A DNA stretch of 64,000 nucleotides from an uncultured Porphyromonadaceae bacterium. Its GTDB lineage: Bacteria; Bacteroidota; Bacteroidia; Bacteroidales; Muribaculaceae. The position numbers and the translations under genes were made by a program. Numbering within the stretch: position 1 is the first letter of the stretch; every line of letters starts with the position of its first letter. Where the stretch lies: NCBI GenBank assembly GCA_900541555.1, contig UQKE01000001.1, positions 45,239-109,238 of the forward strand. The letters are read 5' to 3'. Below, piece by piece: positions 47,495 through 56,423 of this stretch. The notes under the pieces were generated by a model. That model was not told where the DNA came from. It made no database searches and saw only the letters and a program-made list of their open reading frames with translations.

Positions 47495-50400
47495 CGTGAT
47501 GTTGCACTCGTTGACAATGATTGGAGTTGTTTCTAATGGCTCAAAGATACAAATTTGAAAGCAAATCACAACACACGGGCATTTCCGCAATGCCGAAAGA
47601 TTGTTGTTTCTAATGGCTCAAAGATACAAATTTGAAAGCAAATCACAACACCGAGACATACAGCGGATAATGGACAGCGGTTGTTTCTAATGGCTCAAAG
47701 ATACAAATTTGAAAGCAAATCACAACAACATGTTTGTTTATAATTAAGTATTTTTTTGTTGTTTCTAATGGCTCAAAGATACAAATTTGAAAGCAAATCA
47801 CAACAGGTTGACACGGATTCTATTCCGTTTCGGCGTTGTTTCTAATGGCTCAAAGATACAAATTTGAAAGCAAATCACAACGTTAAGCAAGGAATATTGA
47901 CGGATGCGCAGGTTGTTTCTAATGGCTCAAAGATACAAATTTGAAAGCAAATCACAACCCTCGTGATAATACGGATGTCTCTCCTGCTGTTGTTTCTAAT
48001 GGCTCAAAGATACAAATTTGAAAGCAAATCACAACCGACACCGTCGACAAAGGAGACTACAACGAGTTGTTTCTAATGGCTCAAAGATACAAATTTGAAA
48101 GCAAATCACAACCTCCGCTTGTGGGTGATTTCGGCAAGCGGGGTTGTTTCTAATGGCTCAAAGATACAAATTTGAAAGCAAATCACAACAACGGAGGTAG
48201 TGCAGGAATTGCAGGTAGTGTTGTTTCTAATGGCTCAAAGATACAAATTTGAAAGCAAATCACAACGGATATGTTCCTCGTTATTCGCAGTTGAAAGTTG
48301 TTTCTAATGGCTCAAAGATACAAATTTGAAAGCAAATCACAACGCCTCGTGATAATACGGATGTCTCTCCTGGTTGTTTCTAATGGCTCAAAGATACAAA
48401 TTTGAAAGCAAATCACAACTGGTAATGCTCAGCAAAAGCGAGCCAATGAGTTGTTTCTAATGGCTCAAAGATACAAATTTGAAAGCAAATCACAACACTC
48501 GGACTGTCCCCGTACAGACTTCTGCGGTTGTTTCTAATGGCTCAAAGATACAAATTTGAAAGCAAATCACAACACATTTGATGCTCCCGTCTGTGAAGAT
48601 AGGGTTGTTTCTAATGGCTCAAAGATACAAATTTGAAAGCAAATCACAACGACTTACAGAGATGTAATTATACAAAGGATGTTGTTTCTAATGGCTCAAA
48701 GATACAAATTTGAAAGCAAATCACAACGGATTTTGGTGCTTCTGTTGCTTCTGCTAAGTTGTTTCTAATGGCTCAAAGATACAAATTTGAAAGCAAATCA
48801 CAACACGTCGCGATCGCGATTTTCAAACGCGGGTGTTGTTTCTAATGGCTCAAAGATACAAATTTGAAAGCAAATCACAACACGAAGTCTATGATGAACA
48901 AGTATGGCAGGTTGTTTCTAATGGCTCAAAGATACAAATTTGAAAGCAAATCACAACCGTTGCGTCCGGTTGTCCTCCAGTTTTGAAGTTGTTTCTAATG
49001 GCTCAAAGATACAAATTTGAAAGCAAATCACAACGCAAGCAACATTGTCTTTTTCATTTACATTGTTGTTTCTAATGGCTCAAAGATACAAATTTGAAAG
49101 CAAATCACAACTTTAGTGGTAGTATGAAAAATCTTTCTTCTGTTGTTTCTAATGGCTCAAAGATACAAATTTGAAAGCAAATCACAACGGACGAGGAGAA
49201 GAGAAAGATATCGTTTTGGTTGTTTCTAATGGCTCAAAGATACAAATTTGAAAGCAAATCACAACGCCACGGTAATTGTCTATCAGATCCATCGGTTGTT
49301 TCTAATGGCTCAAAGATACAAATTTGAAAGCAAATCACAACCGGCTTCGGCGCTTTCGTGGTCCACGCCCGTTGTTTCTAATGGCTCAAAGATACAAATT
49401 TGAAAGCAAATCACAACACTATGCGTGTTCAGTATCGTTATCAGCGGTTGTTTCTAATGGCTCAAAGATACAAATTTGAAAGCAAATCACAACAGCCTCA
49501 TACAAATTTTTTATACGCATATTGTTGTTTCTAATGGCTCAAAGATACAAATTTGAAAGCAAATCACAACCAATAAAAATAACAGAACAATGAGCAACAC
49601 GTTGTTTCTAATGGCTCAAAGATACAAATTTGAAAGCAAATCACAACGCCATGCCCTCGCGCAACGTCTCGGCACGCGTTGTTTCTAATGGCTCAAAGAT
49701 ACAAATTTGAAAGCAAATCACAACAATCACTTGAATACATTGATGACTGAACAGGTTGTTTCTAATGGCTCAAAGATACAAATTTGAAAGCAAATCACAA
49801 CAAAAAACGATTATCTTGAAGTGTTTATAATAGTTGTTTCTAATGGCTCAAAGATACAAATTTGAAAGCAAATCACAACTCATTCTCTATTCTCCAGCTT
49901 CGTCAAAAGTTGTTTCTAATGGCTCAAAGATACAAATTTGAAAGCAAATCACAACACATTGCGAAGTCATTGTTCATAGCTTGATGTTGTTTCTAATGGC
50001 TCAAAGATACAAATTTGAAAGCAAATCACAACATACTACGCCCTTACATACCAAGTGCGCCCGGTTGTTTCTAATGGCTCAAAGATACAAATTTGAAAGC
50101 AAATCACAACTGGATTCTAATACGAAATGATATGGATTCTGTTGTTTCTAATGGCTCAAAGATACAAATTTGAAAGCAAATCACAACAAGCCGCCTCGCG
50201 GACAATAGGGCTATTCGTTGTTTCTAATGGCTCAAAGATACAAATTTGAAAGCAAATCACAACAATTGTCCTTTCCTGGTGATAAATGGGATTGTTGTTT
50301 CTAATGGCTCAAAGATACAAATTTGAAAGCAAATCACAACTATTATGGAAATGAATATTGAATTTGGCAAGTTGTTTCTAATGGCTCAAAGATACAAATT

Positions 50401-50755
50401 TGAAAGCAAATCACAACCGGGCATTAGCGACGCGGACATGGCGGAAAGTTGTTTCTAATGGCTCAAAGATACAAATTTGAAAGCAAATCACAACCACTTG
50501 GGGATAGACAAAGACCGCGACAAGGTTGTTTCTAATGGCTCAAAGATACAAATTTGAAAGCAAATCACAACTAACATAACTGGCATTATGATAAATGTTA
50601 AGTTGTTTCTAATGGCTCAAAGATACAAATTTGAAAGCAAATCACAACACAGCCTTGTCGCTCTTCCTCTTTTATATAGTTGTTTCTAATGGCTCAAAGA
50701 TACAAATTTGAAAGCAAATCACAACATTATGACGGTATGCCTTATTAATCTTTAA

Positions 50756-50808
50756 GTTGTTTCTAATGGCTCAAAGATACAAATTTGAGAGCGAATCCAC
50801 ATCGCAAC
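50756..50808 (-). repeat. Degenerate terminal repeat (53 bases)
   Basis: Relative to the consensus it carries three substitutions and a six-base insertion, all within the last 14 consensus positions on the plus strand, which are the tracrRNA-pairing 5' end in the crRNA sense. The other 33 bases, including the -7 box TATCTTTG, are unchanged. Confidence 0.9.
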
Positions 50809-50823
50809 TGATTTAACAAGCAC

Positions 50824-51453
50824 TTACGCGTTGGCCGAGAATAGCAGATATGCGCCTTTGAAGCAGGAATTGAAATTGCATGCGTCGCCTATGCTTTCAT
50901 AGAAATGGATTGCTTTTTTTTCTATGGCGTCGGCAAAAGGCATGTCGTTTCTGTATTTTGCCGTGGCGAAGTCGTATCCGAGAGACGCGCCGGCATTGGA
51001 GTAGTCATAGATTTTTTGAAAGCGTTCGGCTTCTTCCTCGCCTTTGTCGGCCCTGCACTTCTCTACCACTTGGTAGAATATGGCTTCAATGTCGCGGGCA
51101 GTCGGAAAATCATCTGCGAGCATTGCCGCCATTGTCAATTTTGAGAAAAGCATGGCGTTTGATTCGATATTCTCGAGTGTTACGACTTCATTGAGGAAGG
51201 CGTTGGAAATGGCTCTGATTTCGTCGGACGATTTGTATGTTTTGGTTATGCGTTTTATTTCGTTGTTAAAGTGAAGCAGCCGCTCTTCGTCGTCGAAGTC
51301 GGTCGAGAAAAACAAATGGCCTAACTGTTTGCCAACTTGTTGCATGTCGCAGGTTGTCGTTTCGGAGGCGGTGTCGTAGTTTTCCTCTTTCGGTGTTGTT
51401 GAAATGCCCGCCATGTAGGTCATCACCGAAATAGCCCGGAGTAAATCTTTCAT
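50824..51453 (-). CDS. Small exported protein of unknown function beside the CRISPR array
   Basis: The start at 51453 is chosen because a perfect -7 box lies at 51492-51500, so an ATG at 51528 would be upstream of transcription. The 209-residue product begins MKDLLRAISVMTYMAGIST, a weak signal-like segment. The rest is helical and polar, without recognised motifs (FDDEERLLHFNNEIKRITK, AMLFSKLTMAAMLADDFPTARDIEAIFYQVVEK). The stop codon is only 15 bases from the terminal repeat, so its transcript probably reads into the array in the crRNA sense. No sign links it to CRISPR function. The family is not recognised. Confidence 0.6.
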   Translation of the reverse strand: MKDLLRAISVMTYMAGISTTPKEENYDTASETTTCDMQQVGKQLGHLFFSTDFDDEERLLHFNNEIKRITKTYKSSDEIRAISNAFLNEVVTLENIESNAMLFSKLTMAAMLADDFPTARDIEAIFYQVVEKCRADKGEEEAERFQKIYDYSNAGASLGYDFATAKYRNDMPFADAIEKKAIHFYESIGDACNFNSCFKGAYLLFSANA

Positions 51454-51491
51454 TGCGACTGTTTTTTTAGACGGTGGAGTATTATAGACAA

Positions 51492-51500
51492 GCAAATATA
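51492..51500 (-). promoter_or_regulatory. -7 box for the protein gene beside the array
   Basis: On the minus strand it reads TATATTTGC, about 40 bases upstream of the ATG at 51453. Confidence 0.6.
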
Positions 51501-51642
51501 CAAATTGGTTTTGAAACACGATGCGCATAAATGCAAATATTTACAGTTAAAAAAGATTAATATATTGGTTTAAAATTTCTTTAAAAAGAGCCATGTTTGT
51601 CAAGGTTGCACGCTAAATATTATTAATGGCATGAATAGATTG

Positions 51643-51672
51643 TTGAATTACGGGCAATCGTCGTATCTTTGC
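51643..51672 (+). promoter_or_regulatory. Promoter of the SDR/tricorn operon
   Basis: TTG (51643-51645), 18 bases, TATCTTTGC (51664-51672). The ATG is at 51738. Confidence 0.75.
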
Positions 51673-51737
51673 ATATATATGTATATCAGAGCAAATCTGC
51701 CATTTCATGTGTTTGATTTGCTTTTTCTTTGTTGATT

Positions 51738-52484
51738 ATGGGAGTATGCAGAATCAAGAAAGCTGTGATTGTGGGAGCTACGTCGGGAATTGGCAAGGCG
51801 GTGGCGCAATTGCTGTGGCAAAAAGGCGTGGACATTGCGATAGCAGGCCGGCGCGAAAATTTGCTTGCCGATTTTGCTTCGTCGAAAGGCGGACGGGTGA
51901 TATATGCTCCGCTCGACGTAACGGCAGAAGATGCCGGCGAGCGTTTGGCCGGTTTGGCGGAACGGCTTGGCGGAGCGGATTTGATATTGCTATGTTCGGG
52001 CATTGGCACTCAGAATCAGCAATTGGATGCCGAAAAGGAGTTGCAAACGACGGCAACGAATGTGGTCGGATTCACGCGAATGATTGATGCCGCCTTCAAC
52101 TATTTCAAAGCAAGAGGCGGAGGGCATATTGCGGCGGTGACTTCAATAGCCGGCACGCGCGGTTTGGGAGCGGCTCCGGCTTATTCTGCCACGAAACGTT
52201 ACCAAAACACATATATTCAGAGCCTTGCCCAATTGTCCAATACCAATGGCTTTGGCATTAAATTCACGGATATTCGCCCCGGATTTGTCGACACGGCATT
52301 GTTGAACGGTGGCAGCTATCCGCTTTTGATGAAGCCGGACCATGTGGCGCATCTCATCGTGCGGGCGTTGGAACGACAGCGGCGAACAGTCGTAGTCGAT
52401 TGGCGTTATGGCATCGTCACTGCGCTTTGGCGATTGATTCCGCGCTGTATTTGGGAGCGGCTTCCGATTAAAACGAAAATTTAA
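51738..52484 (+). CDS. Short-chain dehydrogenase/reductase
   Basis: The ATG at 51738 begins MGVCRIKKAVIVGATSGIG, placing the cofactor-binding GxxxGxG (GATSGIG) at residues 13-19. Catalytic residues are Ser136, Tyr149 and Lys153 (YSATK). The 248-residue length is that of a classical SDR. The Arg-Arg pair after strand 2 (AGRREN) favours NADP(H). The substrate is unknown; homologues act on sugars, steroids or fatty-acid intermediates. The gene precedes a tricorn-like protease by 18 bases. Confidence 0.92.
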   Translation: MGVCRIKKAVIVGATSGIGKAVAQLLWQKGVDIAIAGRRENLLADFASSKGGRVIYAPLDVTAEDAGERLAGLAERLGGADLILLCSGIGTQNQQLDAEKELQTTATNVVGFTRMIDAAFNYFKARGGGHIAAVTSIAGTRGLGAAPAYSATKRYQNTYIQSLAQLSNTNGFGIKFTDIRPGFVDTALLNGGSYPLLMKPDHVAHLIVRALERQRRTVVVDWRYGIVTALWRLIPRCIWERLPIKTKI

Positions 52485-52502
52485 TATTAAAATGAAATTG
52501 AT

Positions 52503-55500
52503 ATGAAAAAATTATTGTTCGGCATCGCTTTGTGCGGTGTGTCGATGACAGCTTCGGCAGAAGAGCCGTTGTGGATGCGCGACGTGAGGATTTCCCCCGA
52601 CGGGACGCAAGTGGCATTTTGCTATAAGGGAGATATTTACAGAGTTTCGTCGAATGGCGGCAAGGCTGTGCGGCTGACGACGCACGATTCTTACGAGTCG
52701 TCGCCGGTGTGGTCGCCCGATGGGAAAAAGATTGCATTTGCGAGCGATCGTTATGGCAATGCCGACGTGTTTGTGATGTCGGCAAGCGGCGGGGCCGCAA
52801 CGCGTCTTACGTTTAATTCGGCTGCGGAAACGCCAAGCGCAATTTCGCCCGACGGCGTGTATGTCTATTTTTCGGCAAGCATTCAGGATCCTGCTTCCAG
52901 TGCGCTTTTCCCAACATCGTCGATGACGGAACTGTATCGTGTGCCAATTGGCGGGGGAAGAACGGAGCAAGTGCTTGGCACGCCTGCCGAAATGGTATCG
53001 TTCGCGCCCGACGGACAACGATTTCTTTATCAAGACCGGAAAGGCTTCGAGGATGAATGGCGCAAACACCATACGTCGTCGGTGACGCGCGACATTTGGC
53101 TGTACGACGCGGCGACCGGCAAGCATGTCAATTTGACCGGCAGAGCCGGTGAGGACCGGAATCCTGTGTTTTCAGCCGATGGAAAGACTGTTTATTTTTT
53201 GAGCGAGCGCGACGGCGGCTCGATGAATGTTTATTCGTTTCCATTGGATTCGCCTTCTTCGGCAACGCGTCTTTCTGCATTTTCCACCCATCCGGTTCGT
53301 TTCTTATCGGTTTCGAACGATGGAACAATGTGTTATGCTTATGATGGCGCCATTTACACGCAACGGCAGGGCGGAAAAGCGTCACGATTGCATATCGACG
53401 TGGTTCGCGACGACATGGATTTGCCGGCCAAACTTCGTTTCACATCCGGCGCTACATCGGCCGGCGTTTCTCCGGATGGCGAACAGGTGGCATTCGTAGT
53501 GCGCGGCAATGTGTTTGTCACTTCTGTCGAATATGGCACCACAAAACAAATCACGAATACTGTCGAATCTGAATCCGACGTGGTGTTTGGCCCCGACAAT
53601 CGCACTCTCGCTTATGCGAGCGAGCGCGACGGCTATTGGAATATTTATGTGGCAAAAATCCAACGCAAGGAAGATTTGAATTTCCCGAATGCTACGTTGA
53701 TAGAGGAGGAAGCCGTATTGGGCGATGCCAAGATCGACAGGGAGCATCCTCAATTTTCTCCCGATGGAAAAGAACTTGCTTACATTGAAAATGAATGCCG
53801 CTTGATGGTTGTCGATTTGGAGTCGAAGGCGGTGCGACAGATCACCGATGGGTCGGAATGGTTTTATGGCGGATTTAATTATGAATGGTCGCCCGACGGG
53901 AAATGGTTTGTGCTTGAAGTAATAGGCAATGGGCATGATCCGTATTCCGATGTCGCAATTGTGGCTGCCGACGGCAAGAGCAAGCCCGTCAATCTGACAG
54001 GCAGCGGATATTTCAACATGCAACCGCGTTGGGTGCTCGATGGCAATGCCGTGCTGTTCTTGTCCGATCGTTACGGAATGCGAAGCCATGGGTCGTGGGG
54101 TTCGCTCAACGATGTGATGCTGGCATTCATGAATAAAGACGCTTACGACAAATATCGATTGAACAAAGAGGATTACGAACTTTTGAAAGACCTTGAAAAA
54201 GAGCAAGAGAAGGACAAATCCGAGGAAGAGAAATCGGACGACAAGAAGTCGGACACAAAGGAAGAAAATGATTCGATCATTGTTGTTGAATTAGACGGCA
54301 TAGAAGACAGAATCGTGCGTGTCACTCCCAATTCATCTGATATTGCCGATGCTGTGATAGCCAACGATGGCGAAAGCCTGTACTACCTTTCTGCCTTTGA
54401 AGAAGGCTACGACCTTTGGGAATTGGATTTGCGCGAGCATAGCACCTCTCTTTTGAAAAAACTGAATACCGGCTGGGCAAGCCTGCAAACCGACAAGGAA
54501 GCCGACAATTTGTTCATACTTGGCGGACGGACGATGCAGAAAATGTCGGTGGTGGGAAGCACGTTGGAGCCGATTTCATATAGTGCGGAAATGAAGATGG
54601 ATTTGGCGAAAGAACGCGAATACATGTTCGACCATGTGTGCCGTCAAGAAGCGCGCCATTTCTATCGCACAGACATGCATGGCGTGGATTGGCAGAAGAT
54701 GACGGCTGCTTATCGTAAATTCTTGCCGCATATCGGCAACAATGCAGATTTTGCAGAAATGTTGAGCGAAATGCTGGGCGAGTTGAACGTGTCGCATACC
54801 GGCGGCCGTTACTATAAGAGCGGTTCGGGAGAATCGACGGCAAATCTTGGATTGTTGTTTGATTTGAGCTATTCCGGTAATGGGATGCGCATTGCGGAAA
54901 TCATTGAAGGCGGTCCGTTCGACAGGGCAACGACCGATGCAAAAGAAGGCATCATCGTGGAGAAAATCAACGGACGTGAAATTTTGGCAAATTCCGATTT
55001 CTATTCTTATCTCGAAGGACTTGCCGGAGAAAAAACATTGGTGTCGTTCCGTGATCCGTCGAGCGGAAAACAGTGGGACGAAGTGGTTAAGCCGATTTCT
55101 TCCCGCGCATGCAGCGCTTTGCTGTATAAGCGTTGGGTGAAACAGCGTGCCGAAGACGTGAAGCGTTGGTCGGGCGGCCGCTTGGGGTACGTGCATTTGG
55201 AATCGATGGACGATGAAAGTTTCCGCACGATATATTCCGATGTGCTCGGTAAATATAACAAGTGCGAAGGCATTGTCATAGATACGCGTTTCAATGGCGG
55301 CGGACGTTTGCATGAAGACGTGGAAGTGTTGTTTAGCGGCGAAAAATATTTGACGCAAGTGCATCGCGGACGTGAAACGTGCGACATGCCGAGCCGTCGC
55401 TGGAACAAACCTTCAATTATGGTGCAGTGTGAAGCCAACTATTCGAATGCCCACGGTACGCCATGGGTTTATAAGCACATGGGTCTTGGAAAATTGGTCG

Positions 55501-55742
55501 GTGCGCCTGTCCCCGGCACGATGACAAGTGTTTCGTGGGAAACTTTGCAAGATCCGGAATTGGTGTTTGGCACTCCGGTGATTGGTTATCGCACAGCCGA
55601 TGGCAATTATTTGGAAAATACGCAATTGGAGCCGGATGTTTATGTGCTGAACACGCCGGAAGAGATTGTCAATGGCGAGGACGCGCAATTGAAAGCGGCG
55701 GTGGAAGAATTGCTGAAAGAAATAGATTCCGCCACTCGCTGA
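52503..55742 (+). CDS. Exported tricorn-like S41 protease
   Basis: The 1079-residue protein has a signal peptide (MKKLLFGIALCGVSMTASA). Two beta-propeller regions of PD40-type repeats follow (about 25-330 and 330-670; SPDGKKIAFASDRYG recurs). A very charged linker (EKEQEKDKSEEEKSDDKK) sits at about 565-590. The C-terminal half has a tricorn C1 domain, a PDZ domain (about 775-850) and the S41-like core. Ser764-His765 (LNVSHTGG), Ser981 (EANYSNAHG) and Glu1038 (LENTQLEPDV) correspond to Ser745-His746, Ser965 and Glu1023 of archaeal tricorn with similar spacings. It degrades peptides, probably in the periplasm. Confidence 0.93.
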   Translation: MKKLLFGIALCGVSMTASAEEPLWMRDVRISPDGTQVAFCYKGDIYRVSSNGGKAVRLTTHDSYESSPVWSPDGKKIAFASDRYGNADVFVMSASGGAATRLTFNSAAETPSAISPDGVYVYFSASIQDPASSALFPTSSMTELYRVPIGGGRTEQVLGTPAEMVSFAPDGQRFLYQDRKGFEDEWRKHHTSSVTRDIWLYDAATGKHVNLTGRAGEDRNPVFSADGKTVYFLSERDGGSMNVYSFPLDSPSSATRLSAFSTHPVRFLSVSNDGTMCYAYDGAIYTQRQGGKASRLHIDVVRDDMDLPAKLRFTSGATSAGVSPDGEQVAFVVRGNVFVTSVEYGTTKQITNTVESESDVVFGPDNRTLAYASERDGYWNIYVAKIQRKEDLNFPNATLIEEEAVLGDAKIDREHPQFSPDGKELAYIENECRLMVVDLESKAVRQITDGSEWFYGGFNYEWSPDGKWFVLEVIGNGHDPYSDVAIVAADGKSKPVNLTGSGYFNMQPRWVLDGNAVLFLSDRYGMRSHGSWGSLNDVMLAFMNKDAYDKYRLNKEDYELLKDLEKEQEKDKSEEEKSDDKKSDTKEENDSIIVVELDGIEDRIVRVTPNSSDIADAVIANDGESLYYLSAFEEGYDLWELDLREHSTSLLKKLNTGWASLQTDKEADNLFILGGRTMQKMSVVGSTLEPISYSAEMKMDLAKEREYMFDHVCRQEARHFYRTDMHGVDWQKMTAAYRKFLPHIGNNADFAEMLSEMLGELNVSHTGGRYYKSGSGESTANLGLLFDLSYSGNGMRIAEIIEGGPFDRATTDAKEGIIVEKINGREILANSDFYSYLEGLAGEKTLVSFRDPSSGKQWDEVVKPISSRACSALLYKRWVKQRAEDVKRWSGGRLGYVHLESMDDESFRTIYSDVLGKYNKCEGIVIDTRFNGGGRLHEDVEVLFSGEKYLTQVHRGRETCDMPSRRWNKPSIMVQCEANYSNAHGTPWVYKHMGLGKLVGAPVPGTMTSVSWETLQDPELVFGTPVIGYRTADGNYLENTQLEPDVYVLNTPEEIVNGEDAQLKAAVEELLKEIDSATR

Positions 55743-55762
55743 CAGATAAGCGAATAGAAACG

Positions 55763-55801
55763 AATCAAAGCCGGCAACAATTCGCCGGCTTTGATTTTTT
55801 T
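55763..55801 (+). terminator. Terminator after the tricorn-like gene
   Basis: AATCAAAGCCGGC (55763-55775) pairs perfectly with GCCGGCTTTGATT (55784-55796), followed by T residues. Confidence 0.93.
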
Positions 55802-55850
55802 GTGCAGGGGCGGATGTTTTTTTTGATTACTTGCGTTTTTATGTGCATGG

Positions 55851-55880
55851 TTGTGTAATCACTCAAACATATTATCTTTG
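55851..55880 (+). promoter_or_regulatory. Promoter of the GNAT gene
   Basis: TTG (55851-55853), exactly 19 bases, TATCTTTG (55873-55880). The ATG is at 55894, giving a leader of only a few bases. Confidence 0.8.
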
Positions 55881-55893
55881 TTTTTTAATCGTT

Positions 55894-56418
55894 ATGGAAA
55901 AAGAGCCGTTTGTTTTGGAAACACCAAGGTTGCTATTGAGAAAAATGCGTCTTTCCGATATTGATGCATTGTCTGCCATTATACAAGATGAGAGGGTGAT
56001 GTATGCTTACAATGGCGCATTTAATGATGAAGAAACAGCCATGTGGCTGGAAAGGCAACTTCAACGGTATGAAATGTTTGGTTTTGGGCTTTGGGCAGCG
56101 ACGTTGAAAGAAACGGGCGAAATGATAGGGCAATGCGGCATTACTATGCAGCCATACAAAACGGGCTTGGTGCCTGAGATAGGGTATTTATTTGCTTTTC
56201 GCCATTGGCATAAGGGATATGCTACGGAAGCGGCTGCGGCTTGCAAGGAATATGGATTTCATGTATTGCATTTTGATGCGCTATATTCAATTATTCGAGA
56301 TACGAATGTAGCATCGCAAAATGTGGCATTGCGCAATGGAATGCGGCCGATAGACAAGGTGGTCAAACATTATCGGGGCGTCGAAATGCCGCATATCGTG
56401 TTTTGCGTGCAAAAATGA
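55894..56418 (+). CDS. GNAT N-acetyltransferase (RimJ/RimL-like)
   Basis: The ATG at 55894 follows the promoter; the longer frame to 55831 would begin upstream of transcription. The 174-residue protein begins LETPRLLLRKMRLSDIDAL and has the acetyl-CoA-binding region (IGYLFAFRHWHKGYATEAAAACKEYGFHVL) and the final RNVASQNVALRNGMRPID-like segment (RDTNVASQNVALRNGM). This pattern is typical of RimJ/RimL-type acetyltransferases of ribosomal proteins or small molecules. The substrate is unknown. It is a single-gene unit. Confidence 0.92.
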   Translation: MEKEPFVLETPRLLLRKMRLSDIDALSAIIQDERVMYAYNGAFNDEETAMWLERQLQRYEMFGFGLWAATLKETGEMIGQCGITMQPYKTGLVPEIGYLFAFRHWHKGYATEAAAACKEYGFHVLHFDALYSIIRDTNVASQNVALRNGMRPIDKVVKHYRGVEMPHIVFCVQK

Positions 56419-56423
56419 GCGAC

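Larger units (their letters stand above)
47449..50808 (-). CRISPR. CRISPR array: 44 repeats of 47 bases, 43 spacers
   Basis: The repeat on the plus strand begins GTTGTTTCTAATGG and ends GCAAATCACAAC, with inverted ends GTTGT/ACAAC. I counted 43 repeats with no variant noticed plus one degenerate terminal repeat (50756-50808). Spacers are 30 bases except seven of 29 and three of 31. The tracrRNA anti-repeat shows crRNAs are read from the minus strand, so the functional repeat starts GTTGTGATTTGC. In that sense each repeat contains TTG-N19-TATCTTTG. Spacers 7 (47959-47988) and 12 (48344-48372) share 28 bases. Repeat uniformity over 43 copies suggests the array is active. I could not identify spacer targets. 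Confidence 0.99.

Noticed and set aside
47449..50808. Plus-strand transcription of the array with the leader next to cas2
   Set aside because: The tracrRNA anti-repeat followed by AAGG pairs properly only with the minus-strand repeat beginning GTTGTGATTTGC, and the plus-strand repeat has no TAnnTTTG box. A leader on the cas2 side for integration remains possible, but not as the crRNA promoter.
51454..51528. Extended start at 51528 for the gene beside the array
   Set aside because: The TATATTTGC box at 51492-51500 would be inside the coding region.
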